Virus record (IMG/VR): IMGVR_UViG_3300044798_000325
Location: 1-64,000 of that record
DNA from: a virus
Reading direction: 5' to 3' (one strand)
Length of the DNA stretch: 64,000 nt
Shown: positions 16,427 through 25,243 of the stretch, piece by piece
Layout: every line of letters begins with the position of its first letter
Numbering within the stretch: position 1 is the first letter of the stretch
The notes under the pieces: model-generated
The model's database searches: none
Told to the model about the DNA's origin: nothing
The model's input: only the letters and a program-made list of their open reading frames with translations
Translations under genes and position numbers: made by a program

Positions 16427-17638
16427 ATGCTAAAATACTTTGATTCATTTGATCATGTAACAATAGAACCCTTGGATGCTCTCGGCTGGTGGGGACGGGA
16501 CTGGTGGAACGGACGCACCCTGGCAATCAATACCGGGACGGGGCGCTGGGGAACGAACCGGTTGGAATTTAACCAGGGAGGCGGAGGTGGCGTCGCCCAG
16601 TATTTCCAGCTTACGAGGTCTGCTACCAGGCTTGTCGTCGGTCTCGCTTTCTCGGAAAGCACTTCGTACCAAAACGGTTTCTCAGTAGGATTTAACTATG
16701 GGTCTTATGAAAACTTCTTGGTTTCCGTAAATGTATCCGCCAGCGGGCTAACTTTCGGTTTCAGGACTGGCGCCAGTGGATACCCGGCGATCCCGAGTTC
16801 AGCTTACGTGTCGGTCCCGTTCATAAAGACCTCCGGTGCGTACACCTTTATCGAGATCCTGGTTGATGTCACGGATTACGTGAATGGCCGAGTGAAGTGC
16901 GCCGTAAACGGGAGAGTGGTTCATGATGTCACGGGAATCAAGACAGCGGCAGGAGATGGATTCGGAAACAATCCCTTCGATCCTCGGGCCAAACTAAACA
17001 GGGTTTACTTTGGCAACCCCGGTGGCAACAATGTCCAATCGATGTACATGGATTGCCTTTATATTTGCGACGACGAAGGCGGCTACCACAATGATTTTCT
17101 TGGCGACATCTTTGTCAAAGCGCTCTACCCCACAAACGATGGCGACCAGTCGGCATGGGAACCCTACCTCAATGGCCTTCCCGCCCCTGAAGGCACGGAG
17201 CATGTATCGCTGATTGACGACCAGGTGTTCGACCCGGCGATTGAAGCGGACTACATCCAGTCCTCTCAGGACCTTTCCCAGGAAACCATGTGGTATGCCG
17301 ATGCAGATATCCCTGTGGATTCCACACTCATTGCCGTCAATCACCGAATCGCTGCGCGGAGCATTGCCTCTCAGGGGACACCGCCGCCAAACACGTTGAT
17401 ACCGCTATACAAATCATCAGGGAACGACATCATTGTAACAAACTCGCTGGCAAAGAAGTTCACCGGATGGACATACCAGTTTCTTGATGTCTATTACAAT
17501 TTAGTCCCCGGCCTGGCTGTGGACTGGACCAACCTGCTGCTGGAAGGGTCCCAATTCGGCTTCATGCTGAGGGAGCCTATCTGGACTGGTGTGGGTTTGG
17601 AAGAGGCCAGTTTTGCCGATGAGGTCGTAGACGAATAA
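16427..17638 (+). CDS. Paralogue of the 14301 protein lacking the acidic repeat region
   Basis: 403 residues. It starts LKYFDSFDHVTIE and carries the same signature (MDCLYICDDEGGYHNDFLGDIFVKALYPTNDGD, quoted as DCLYICDDEGG and NDFLGDIFVKALYP) near residues 205-235, followed by a related second module (ADYIQSSQDLSQETMWYAD against VPFGETYRFRTV in the paralogue is only weakly alike, but IHG/NHRI..AR segments align in order). It ends after GVGLEEASFADEVVDE, one short acidic repeat unit, and overlaps the next start by one base. Probably a receptor-binding or tail-surface protein duplicated from the neighbour. Confidence 0.65.
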   Translation: MLKYFDSFDHVTIEPLDALGWWGRDWWNGRTLAINTGTGRWGTNRLEFNQGGGGGVAQYFQLTRSATRLVVGLAFSESTSYQNGFSVGFNYGSYENFLVSVNVSASGLTFGFRTGASGYPAIPSSAYVSVPFIKTSGAYTFIEILVDVTDYVNGRVKCAVNGRVVHDVTGIKTAAGDGFGNNPFDPRAKLNRVYFGNPGGNNVQSMYMDCLYICDDEGGYHNDFLGDIFVKALYPTNDGDQSAWEPYLNGLPAPEGTEHVSLIDDQVFDPAIEADYIQSSQDLSQETMWYADADIPVDSTLIAVNHRIAARSIASQGTPPPNTLIPLYKSSGNDIIVTNSLAKKFTGWTYQFLDVYYNLVPGLAVDWTNLLLEGSQFGFMLREPIWTGVGLEEASFADEVVDE

Positions 17639-18876
17639 TGGCAAACGCATACTTAGAAATTGAAGAGTACCTTTGGTTTACCGAATATCAGCAGGGCAAT
17701 GTGAATGTCGCTGGTTTGGTGTTCGATGACCTGATTGAGGAGTCTTTCGACCTTGGGCATGAGGCTTATGTCGTCTGGAACGACCAGATCGAGGAGACTT
17801 TCGCTATAGCCGAAGCCTTTACGCCATACCACCTGCCGGTTGTCGGCGACGCCCTGGCTTTCGCCGATTTGATCGGTGGATCTCAGGCGCGGGTAAAACA
17901 ATCGGTTCTGAATATCATTTACACAAAGCCCGTCCTGCCCATCAAGATCGCGCACATGCACCTGGACGTGGTTATGAGTGGATCTGACACGTTCATGGAA
18001 GAGGTCTCCAGCGAACTCCAGATTCACTCCTCTTACGCGAACGCAGTCCCGTATTACTGGGATCAACTCTTTGAATCCTTTAACATCGCGATGGAGGAGC
18101 CGCAGCCATATCTGCCGGTTTACCTGAAACTCTTGCTCTCTGCCTCTGATCTCGTAAACATGCGGCATGACGTTGCCCAGGAATACCTCTTCAACTCCTA
18201 CTGCCGTGAGGAATTTTTTGTATGGGACGGCATTCTACGTGGATGGGACCACCTGATTGCCGACTCCTTGGCCAATACCGACACCATCGAAGAGATCATC
18301 GGGAAGATTGCCGACGACTATCTCTTTCTGGAAGACACCCCGGCGCCTCGGATCATAGTCCTGCATATCATTGCCGACAAGATGTTCGTCTTTGATTCAG
18401 CGGGGCATGAGAGATATTTCCTGCTCACGGCAGCAGACATTTTCGACTTCAACGATGCCGTTTCGGAGTTCTTGGGGCACCTTATCCATGAGTTCTTGAT
18501 ACTCCAGGAGGCACAGGTGAGCGGGGTCTCCCGGTATTGTTCCTCCGAGGACTCTTTTAATGCAGGCGATATTTCAGAATCTGAGCGCTATTACATTTGT
18601 CTCGCAGACGACACGGTGGAGATGACGGACGGCCAGACAACATTCCTGTCACTCAACAATACGGCTCTGGAGACATTCAACGCCAGCGCTACGGCGGTCC
18701 CGGTGGGGACTTTCGTAGGGCTCGCCAGCGAGTCCCTGATATTCAGGGATATCGACTCGTACATCCAAGGGATCATCATCCAGGAAGGTCTCGCACTGGG
18801 GGATGTAGAGCTGACGCGATGGGCGTTCAACGTACTGGTCGAAAGTGGCTGCGACATTGCAGACATCATAGCGTAG
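17638..18876 (+). CDS. Acidic repeat protein of the tail region
   Basis: 412 residues made almost wholly of ~30-residue units in which acidic and hydrophobic residues alternate, for example GLVFDDLIEESFDLG, VVWNDQIEETFAIAEAF, YWDQLFESFNIAM, DDYLFLEDT and DIFDFNDAVSEF. The same pattern fills the C-terminus of the 14301 protein. Such repeats are usual in long beta-structured fibres of phages in which many genes read 'L.D.l.esf.l'. There is no signal peptide. The start overlaps the preceding stop (TAATG), so the three genes 14301-18876 are a coupled set. Confidence 0.6.
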   Translation: MANAYLEIEEYLWFTEYQQGNVNVAGLVFDDLIEESFDLGHEAYVVWNDQIEETFAIAEAFTPYHLPVVGDALAFADLIGGSQARVKQSVLNIIYTKPVLPIKIAHMHLDVVMSGSDTFMEEVSSELQIHSSYANAVPYYWDQLFESFNIAMEEPQPYLPVYLKLLLSASDLVNMRHDVAQEYLFNSYCREEFFVWDGILRGWDHLIADSLANTDTIEEIIGKIADDYLFLEDTPAPRIIVLHIIADKMFVFDSAGHERYFLLTAADIFDFNDAVSEFLGHLIHEFLILQEAQVSGVSRYCSSEDSFNAGDISESERYYICLADDTVEMTDGQTTFLSLNNTALETFNASATAVPVGTFVGLASESLIFRDIDSYIQGIIIQEGLALGDVELTRWAFNVLVESGCDIADIIA

Positions 18877-18883
18877 GTGACGT

Positions 18884-19429
18884 ATGGCTTTAGTAATCAA
18901 CGAAACCCTGGTCTCTTTCTTGACTCCCGCAGACGAGGCGATTCTGAAGAGCCTTCTTTATTCCATGCTCCCAGATGTCCTGGCCCTGGATGATCTGAGT
19001 GCAGTCAGCGGGGACATGTGGGAGGCGTGGGCGTTCAACGGGCAGACCTTCGAGCCGTCCGTTTACAGCGGCTTTGCGTTCAATTCCTATGCCGTTGAGG
19101 ACGGGGTGACTTATGCGGCACGGGAAGAGGGGATCTATGTCCTGGATGGGACAATGGACGCCGGGGCGGCGATTCACAGCGGCGTTATTCTTTCCCCGTC
19201 CATGTTCGGGACGAATAACCGGAAACGCTTCCGGGCGGGATTCTTCGATGTTGAGGGGGCCGCGCCGGTAGTCCGGGGCGAGGTCGGTGGAGTAGGGACC
19301 AGCATCCCTATCCTGCATTCCAAGGTGATATTTCCCCGGACATTGGTAGGGAATAAATGGACTTTCCTGGTGGCCGATTTTGACGAGTTGGGGCAGGTGG
19401 AACTCTTCCCGGTCGTATTGACGAGGTAA
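18884..19429 (+). CDS. Phage structural protein, 181 residues
   Basis: Starts seven bases after the previous stop with GTAGGTGACGT upstream. Begins with a helical/acidic stretch (DEAILKSLLYSMLPDVLALDDL), then WAFNGQTFEPSVYSGFAFNSYAV, DGVTYAAREEGIYVLDG and a C-terminal beta region (WTFLVADFDELGQVELFPVVLT). Aromatic and Gly-rich repeats of 'tYaa.e.GIY.ldG' type occur in tail-tip proteins of phages with the preceding acidic repeats. Likely the tip or partner of that fibre; unproven. Confidence 0.55.
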   Translation: MALVINETLVSFLTPADEAILKSLLYSMLPDVLALDDLSAVSGDMWEAWAFNGQTFEPSVYSGFAFNSYAVEDGVTYAAREEGIYVLDGTMDAGAAIHSGVILSPSMFGTNNRKRFRAGFFDVEGAAPVVRGEVGGVGTSIPILHSKVIFPRTLVGNKWTFLVADFDELGQVELFPVVLTR

Positions 19430-19433
19430 GAAT

Positions 19434-21083
19434 ATGGGAACCACGACGGAAAACAGCCTTTGGTACAAGGGGAAGGGCGAGGTCTTCCGGGAATTCAAAA
19501 AGAACACTGCGGCGATCCTGTCCGCCGTCGCCTCCCGGAATTTCTCGTCACTGCCGGGTTTTGCAATCGAGGCTTTCACGGATGTCGAGATCGAGAGCAA
19601 GATCAAGCTGACGGAGTACAACCAGAAGATCATGAGTGACGCGATCGACCGCGAGCTGAAGGCCCTTGGTCTGGAAAATGACATCGCCCTGAAACAGGCT
19701 ACGATGGCGTGGGAACTCGAAAAGATGCAGCTCTTCTCGGCCCTTCAGGCGGAGTTTGCGGACAAGGAGTTGATCCGGTCGCTCCGGGGAGAAGAAATCG
19801 ACGGACTGATGATCGATCAGGAGTTCCGGGAAATAGCGGTGCTCGTGTCCAAGGTCGCTATCGAGGTTCAGATCGAAGACATAAAGAGGCAGAAGGAAGA
19901 GGTCGAGCTTCTTCCTCTCCCGCTGGAAGAGCAGTTGGCGACGGCAAAACTGACGGCGGCTCGTCGGAAACTTGATGTGATCCCCTACATCCTGGCAGCC
20001 CTGGCAGCGCAAAGTGCCGCACTCGACACAGAAGAAGTGATCATCATGCCCGCACGGGAAGAGAAGGCGAATTATGACAAGCAGGTCTCGGATCTGACCA
20101 CTGCCGAGATCCTTCCCCTGATGGAGGCCAAGGCCACGGCCACGGCGGCCCTCACCATGGAACAGACCGAACTGCTGGACCCCACGATCGAGAAGGCAGA
20201 GAAGACCCTTGCCCTGACAGAGAAGCGGGCCGAGTTGCTGCCACCGATGGCTGACAAGGCCGCAGCGATGACCGCATTGACAACCAAACAGCGCGAACTT
20301 CTCGATCCAATGAGCCAGAAGGTCGCCGCGACGGAAACCCTGACTGCAAAGGAGTACGAACTGCTCGACCCGATGACCAGAAAGGCCAACAAGACTTCTG
20401 AACTTACGGCGAAACAGACTGAATTGCTGGAGCCCATGACCCGCAGAGCAGACAAGACCATGTTGCTGACAAACAAGCAGACCGAACTCCTGGACCCCAT
20501 GACCCGCAAGTCCGCCGCGATCGAAGCCCTGACAGGGGAACTAAGCACCCTCTTCAACCCTCTGCTTCTCAAGGCGCAGGCCAATATCGAACTTGCCGCG
20601 GAGATGACGGCACAACTCGAAAATCACCGACTTCTTGCTGTCGAGAAGGTGAAACTGGCCGAAGAGAAGGTGATCAGGCTTAACGAAGAACTCGCGCTCA
20701 TGGGCAAGGAATTAACCCTGGAAGGGCAGAAGATCATCATTGAGAGAGATCGAGCAGCTCTGGAGCTTAGAAGAGCAGAGGCGAGGCTGGCTGTTGTCGA
20801 TGCTCTCCGTCCCCAGCTCGGAGAGATCCAGACGGCGATGACTGCCGAGTCGGCAGCGGAGATTGTCTATATCACCACCCAAGGGTCAAATGAAGTGGCT
20901 CTCAAAAAGTCACAACTTGAGGTTGTTGAGGCAGCCAGGTATGCCGCTCAGGCGAGCGAATTGGCCAGCCAGACATCCGCAGTAAGAAGGATGGCTGCTG
21001 CCGACAGGGAACATAGCATTGCGATGGCGAATGCGATGGCAAGCGCGGAAATAACCGAGAAGCTGATCCACTTGCTTGCGTAA
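19434..21083 (+). CDS. Coiled-coil virion protein with 21-residue repeats (A)
   Basis: 549 residues. Almost entirely helical after residue 60. Residues 225-392 are eight tandem 21-residue units with consensus ELLDPMTRKAxKTxxLTxKQT; 21 residues equal three heptads, as for a continuous coiled coil. The remaining C-terminal part is Ala/Glu-rich helix (KVKLAEEKVIRLNEELALMGKEL). No membrane segment. With the next gene it forms a pair placed just before the giant gene, the position of internal core/ejection proteins in short-tailed phages. A long fibre rod or tape-measure-like part is an alternative. Confidence 0.6.
   Translation: MGTTTENSLWYKGKGEVFREFKKNTAAILSAVASRNFSSLPGFAIEAFTDVEIESKIKLTEYNQKIMSDAIDRELKALGLENDIALKQATMAWELEKMQLFSALQAEFADKELIRSLRGEEIDGLMIDQEFREIAVLVSKVAIEVQIEDIKRQKEEVELLPLPLEEQLATAKLTAARRKLDVIPYILAALAAQSAALDTEEVIIMPAREEKANYDKQVSDLTTAEILPLMEAKATATAALTMEQTELLDPTIEKAEKTLALTEKRAELLPPMADKAAAMTALTTKQRELLDPMSQKVAATETLTAKEYELLDPMTRKANKTSELTAKQTELLEPMTRRADKTMLLTNKQTELLDPMTRKSAAIEALTGELSTLFNPLLLKAQANIELAAEMTAQLENHRLLAVEKVKLAEEKVIRLNEELALMGKELTLEGQKIIIERDRAALELRRAEARLAVVDALRPQLGEIQTAMTAESAAEIVYITTQGSNEVALKKSQLEVVEAARYAAQASELASQTSAVRRMAAADREHSIAMANAMASAEITEKLIHLLA
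20106..20609 (+). repeat. Eight tandem 63-bp repeats (21 residues each)
   Basis: Successive units begin EILPLM, ELLDPT, ELLPPM, ELLDPM, ELLDPM, ELLEPM, ELLDPM and TLFNPL at exact 63-bp steps in frame. DNA copies have diverged more than the protein, which argues for selection on the period rather than recent expansion. Confidence 0.9.
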
Positions 21084-21095
21084 AGGAGAATCGAG

Positions 21096-22700
21096 ATGAC
21101 GGTACAGGCTGTGCTGGATAGAGAGTTGATTCGGGGTCGGTCGATATGGCCTGCCTTTCAATATCAAGTCCCTGGGTTGCTGGCCGTGCATATTTCAGAC
21201 CGGGCAGTCGTCTTTGGGGTCTATTCCGGGGCATACCTTCACGGGTACAACTACCTAAAAGAGATTACTTACGAGACCCTCGCGCAGATGGTTGTTGCCT
21301 ACGATCAGGCCATGGCGGAATTGACTGCCGACGAACAGCGCTCGGTTATCGATATCACAGCGAAACGATACATCGAAGATCAGAATCTTGCCGCGAAGGA
21401 CGCGGCTTTGGCCAACCAAGAACGGAAGGTTACGCAGAAAGCATCTGAAGTCGATGCGAAGATTGAGGCCCTGGAGTCTGATCGGCAGGCACTCGCAACC
21501 AAGATCACGGAACTTGAAGTGGCCCAGAGCAAGGCCAACACCCTTATCAAGGAGCTGGAGGCAAAGATAGAGGAGCAGACGCTGGACAGTGCCCATGTCG
21601 AAGCCGAGATCACCCGGCAGCAGTTGATCACGCAGAAGGCTGAACTCGATGTCATTGAGACCGGCATCCGGGCGCTGGAGATCCAGGCGCAGATTGCAGA
21701 TGCTGCCTACAGACTGGCCGCTGTTGGCGTCCGGAAAACAGAACTGGAAGCTGATATTGGCCGGATTACCCTGGACACCGCGGAGGTAGAGGCCCGGAAG
21801 GCTACACTCCAGTCAGACATTGGACGCATTGAATTCGATACCGCAGAAGTGGACGTTCAGTTGGCGGGGTTGGATTCAGACATTGACCGCCTTGAGCTGG
21901 AAACGGCGGAAGTTGAAATCAAAAAGGCGGGTTTGAATTCGGATATCAGCCGGCTCGGTTTGGACACTGCGGAAGTCGATGTCAAAAAGATCCTGCTTGA
22001 ATCTGACATCGTTCGTACCGACTTCGATATCAGCGAGGTTGAAGTCAAGAAGACCATGCTGGAATCCGATATTGGCCGCCTCGATTTCGACTACCAGGAG
22101 GTTGATGTCCGCAAGACGGGCCTGGAGGCAGACATCGGTAGGATTGCCCTGGATACTGCGGAGGTTCCAATAAGGGTGGCGCAGACAGAAGCGGACACCG
22201 CCAGGCTGAAGGCCCAAAAAGAAGCCGAGTCCCTTGTCGAGTCGGAGCTTGCGGTCGCCCAGGCCGAGACCACCGCCTATGCCCAGGAAACAGAACTCCT
22301 GAAAGAGAAAGGCCCCCTTATCGATCAGCGGATTGAAGCCGCCGAAGTCGAGATTACCGATACAATCCCGAAACTCGCACAGGCCATCGAGGGTGAGAAG
22401 AACGCCGATCTCGCAAGCCAGGAGATGAGAAATCAGCACGCTGTTGCCGAGTACGAAAACCGTCACCTGAGTTACGACGAAAAGGCTAAAACGTCGGACG
22501 CCATCACGGCCCTGGAAACGGCCAACCATATCATTGAAGCGAATATGATCGAGAAGAATGCAACCAACAGGGCGGCCTACGACGAGGCCCGTGTGTGGGC
22601 AAATGCGGAGAAGATTGCTGGAGCGGAAAAGGCGGCAGAGATCATGAGAAAGGCGAATATCGTGAATACCCTGACGCACCAGATTGGGGAAGCCAAGTAA
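21096..22700 (+). CDS. Coiled-coil virion protein with 21-residue repeats (B)
   Basis: 534 residues, AAGGAG upstream. A folded N-terminal ~60 residues (AVLDRELIRGRSIWPAFQYQVPG, quoted in part) precede a long helical region. Residues 217-363 contain seven 21-residue units with consensus LESDIGRLxLDTAEVEVKKxG. The period equals that of the neighbouring protein although the unit sequence is unrelated. The C-terminus is a charged Ala-rich helix. Ends overlapping the next start (TAATG). Likely another internal or rod-forming virion protein. Confidence 0.6.
   Translation: MTVQAVLDRELIRGRSIWPAFQYQVPGLLAVHISDRAVVFGVYSGAYLHGYNYLKEITYETLAQMVVAYDQAMAELTADEQRSVIDITAKRYIEDQNLAAKDAALANQERKVTQKASEVDAKIEALESDRQALATKITELEVAQSKANTLIKELEAKIEEQTLDSAHVEAEITRQQLITQKAELDVIETGIRALEIQAQIADAAYRLAAVGVRKTELEADIGRITLDTAEVEARKATLQSDIGRIEFDTAEVDVQLAGLDSDIDRLELETAEVEIKKAGLNSDISRLGLDTAEVDVKKILLESDIVRTDFDISEVEVKKTMLESDIGRLDFDYQEVDVRKTGLEADIGRIALDTAEVPIRVAQTEADTARLKAQKEAESLVESELAVAQAETTAYAQETELLKEKGPLIDQRIEAAEVEITDTIPKLAQAIEGEKNADLASQEMRNQHAVAEYENRHLSYDEKAKTSDAITALETANHIIEANMIEKNATNRAAYDEARVWANAEKIAGAEKAAEIMRKANIVNTLTHQIGEAK
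21744..22184 (+). repeat. Seven tandem 63-bp repeats (21 residues each)
   Basis: Units start LEADIGRI, LQSDIGRI, LDSDIDRL, LNSDISRL, LESDIVRT, LESDIGRL and LEADIGRI at 63-bp spacing, followed by a decaying partial unit. Sequence unrelated to the repeats in the preceding gene but identical in length. Confidence 0.9.
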
Positions 22701-24082
22701 TGGATTTAACTGAAGCCCAGGACCGAATACAGGAATTCGCAAAACGATCTATCCGTGAGCGAACAGTTTCGGCAAACCAGGTCGGCTCCGCGGTGGGATC
22801 TCCCGGCCAAGGGATGCAGAAGCGCCTCCAGGATATGTTCGCTGCGGTCTTGCCCGACTATGATCTCAGCCGGCTGTTGGTCATGGATGTCGGGGACCGT
22901 ATCCGAACCGGCCCGGATACCGGGTATGACATAAAACTCTCCCTCCCGGTTGCGTCCGACATCTGGTATCTGACCGTCGGGGCGTCGATTCTCCCGTTCA
23001 GGGGGGAGAGCTTCCAGGAGAACGCGGAGAAGATCCTTGCCTTCCTTGAAAAGTATCTGGCCCGGCTCGACAACATCAAGCCCTTGAAGAGTCTTCAAAG
23101 CTATAAAGATTTCCACACTTATTGGAACTGGCAGGAGGGGAGAACGACCTTCGATGGAGACCATGCTCCCCCTGTCATCCGGGAGATGCGTTTTGAGACG
23201 TGGATGCTCAACCGCAGCACGGAGTTCCCGTCGAAGGGTCCGAAAGCATCGATCGAGGAAGGCGTCAAAAGTAAATCGGAGGCAAGTCTGGGACAGCTTT
23301 ATAGCGGGCTTTTGTCGTTTCCCGTGGGGCCGCTGGGTGTCATGGAGGTCCTGTCCGTCTTCTCTGAAAGCATGGACGACATGCTGACGAACGAGGTCCC
23401 TTTCACCCCGGACGGAACAGTAAGGATTGAGAACCCGGAAGGGTGGAAATGCGTTACGGACCAACCTCTCGACGGGCTCATGTCCCCCATGACGGACGTA
23501 AAAGGAGATTGTCCGGGGGTGCATCTTGTCAATAAGGGCTATCTAATAGAGAGCCGTGACGCCGAATACCCCGCGGAGCCGTTTGCGGGGTACGACAAGA
23601 TCCTCCCGTTCAATTCGTTTCGATACTACTTGCGCCGGGACGCAAAGTGGCCGCTGCCAGGCGAGTTCATCGGATTGCTGGTAAAGCCGTGGCCAGCTCA
23701 TGTGTGGTGGTTCCAGAAAACATCCCCCCTCCTCTACTCGGGCAACTGGTTCGAGACCAACCACTATACATCCGGCGTCGTCACGGAGATCCTACAACCC
23801 CCCGAAGGTTCGTTCGGACTGGCATATAGGTGCGTCGTAAGGGGGGTGGAGGTCTGCGTCTCAGCCTCTGATTTTTACGAGTACCGTGTGGGGGACCGCG
23901 TGTCGATCTTGCGGATCAACGACCTTGACCGATTCCTGGATCAGACGAAGGGGAGCTTCAAGTGGAAAGAGATGGAAGACCTTATCGCCCGCGAGAAGAT
24001 GGAGAAGGAGACCCCTTCCAATTTGCCGTACATAGTCAATCCGAACATGATGATTTTACCGATGTCGTTCTACAAACCGTAA
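22700..24082 (+). CDS. Phage protein of unknown function (internal virion region)
   Basis: 460 residues from ATG 22700, which overlaps the previous stop; an upstream in-frame start inside the previous gene has no ribosome site advantage. Mixed alpha/beta with many aromatic residues (FHTYWNWQEGRTTFDGD, KPWPAHVWWFQKTSPLLYSGNWFETNHY, quoted in part). A C-terminal segment (YRVGDRVSILRI) resembles a small SH3-like barrel. No catalytic motif found. Flanked by coiled-coil and cargo genes, so a virion-interior or portal-proximal role is plausible. Confidence 0.55.
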   Translation: MDLTEAQDRIQEFAKRSIRERTVSANQVGSAVGSPGQGMQKRLQDMFAAVLPDYDLSRLLVMDVGDRIRTGPDTGYDIKLSLPVASDIWYLTVGASILPFRGESFQENAEKILAFLEKYLARLDNIKPLKSLQSYKDFHTYWNWQEGRTTFDGDHAPPVIREMRFETWMLNRSTEFPSKGPKASIEEGVKSKSEASLGQLYSGLLSFPVGPLGVMEVLSVFSESMDDMLTNEVPFTPDGTVRIENPEGWKCVTDQPLDGLMSPMTDVKGDCPGVHLVNKGYLIESRDAEYPAEPFAGYDKILPFNSFRYYLRRDAKWPLPGEFIGLLVKPWPAHVWWFQKTSPLLYSGNWFETNHYTSGVVTEILQPPEGSFGLAYRCVVRGVEVCVSASDFYEYRVGDRVSILRINDLDRFLDQTKGSFKWKEMEDLIAREKMEKETPSNLPYIVNPNMMILPMSFYKP

Positions 24083-24100
24083 CCGATAGGAGGCGTGACC

Positions 24101-25213
24101 ATGAACTTCGATGACATTTTAGGGAAACTGATGCCGCTGTTCGAGCAGAAGATGGCCTTCAACATGGAGATGAGCAAACGGGCCATGTCGCTCGAAGAAA
24201 AGAAAGAGGCGAGCAAGACGGATCTTGAGTACCGGAAACTCGAAGCTCAGATCACGGGAGACAAGGACAAACTGAAATGGGAGAAGGAAAAACTGACGAC
24301 CGCGATCAAGGGCGATTATGATCTTCAGACGCTCAAGAATAGCGGGATGCTTGATCAGAAGCGCCTTGAAGGGCTCGACGCGAAAGACAAACAGAAGATC
24401 ATGGAAGAAGGCGCGAATGCCAGGGCGAAACTCAGCGCCGACACCGAGACGAACAAGACGAAACTAAATGCCGAGACCGAGACGACCAAGGCATACTTGA
24501 CAACCCTGGGCACGATCCTCGGGCACGCACAAGAGGTCAGCCAAACGGGCGTTGACGGGGTCACGAAGACGAGTAAGCCGACAGCAGAGGTGGGGAACGC
24601 GGCAAGGTCACTCATGGAGCAAACCGGGCTCGCGAAGCCAGCCGCCACGCCCCAGGCCAGGAATGTGGCTGGAGAAGCTGAGTTCGCGGCGGGCGTTCTC
24701 AGGGAACACGAAAAGGCAGGGACACCTGACAGCGCACGGAACTATTTGAATGCCCTTCCCGCCGACACCAGACAGGCGGCACTGGCGCTCCTGAACCCAG
24801 GGGCCGCCGCTACCCTGGCGACGGGAGTAGCGCCCGTCACTCCGGCCCCCGGCGTAAGACCGCTCGTCTCGCCGGTTCAGCCCGCCGCCCAGGCTCCACC
24901 AGTAAGGCCAGAAATGGAAGTTGTGGACCGGCATAACCGTGACAACCCTCTGGGTGGACCGAATCCATTCCCTGGTGCCCCGATCGTGGGGGCTCCGGTC
25001 GCCGAGCGAGGACCCCTGACATCAAGCCTGATGTCCCCGAGTGCGATGGGCCAAAGAGCATTGGGGGTTTTCAATACCCCAGCGCAGGTAACGCAGGCGA
25101 ATGATCCGGCAAGGGCCGCCGCGATCCAGAAGCAAGCCGATGCCGACGAGGAGGCACGGAAACGTCGCGTCGCAGTCCGGCAAGCAAGGGGGCTTACTTC
25201 CATAGGGTTTTAA
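24101..25213 (+). CDS. Coiled-coil/Pro-Ala-rich virion protein next to the giant gene
   Basis: 370 residues from ATG 24101 (GATAGGAGGCGTG upstream). Residues 1-140 are charged helix (LEEKKEASKTDLEYRKLEAQ), residues 160-230 are Ala-rich, and residues 230-310 are Pro/Ala-rich and probably flexible (GVAPVTPAPGVRPLVSPVQPA). The C-terminus is a basic helix (EEARKRRVAVRQARGL). Such partly disordered proteins accompany ejection proteins and may help load or escort the giant protein encoded 31 bases downstream. Family not recognised. Confidence 0.5.
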   Translation: MNFDDILGKLMPLFEQKMAFNMEMSKRAMSLEEKKEASKTDLEYRKLEAQITGDKDKLKWEKEKLTTAIKGDYDLQTLKNSGMLDQKRLEGLDAKDKQKIMEEGANARAKLSADTETNKTKLNAETETTKAYLTTLGTILGHAQEVSQTGVDGVTKTSKPTAEVGNAARSLMEQTGLAKPAATPQARNVAGEAEFAAGVLREHEKAGTPDSARNYLNALPADTRQAALALLNPGAAATLATGVAPVTPAPGVRPLVSPVQPAAQAPPVRPEMEVVDRHNRDNPLGGPNPFPGAPIVGAPVAERGPLTSSLMSPSAMGQRALGVFNTPAQVTQANDPARAAAIQKQADADEEARKRRVAVRQARGLTSIGF

Positions 25214-25243
25214 CGCCAATTAACATCCGCAAGAGGTCGTATA

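Noticed and set aside
20106-22184. Tandem repeats as a CRISPR array or DNA origin repeats
   Set aside because: They are in-frame protein repeats with no spacers; period and divergence follow the coiled coil.
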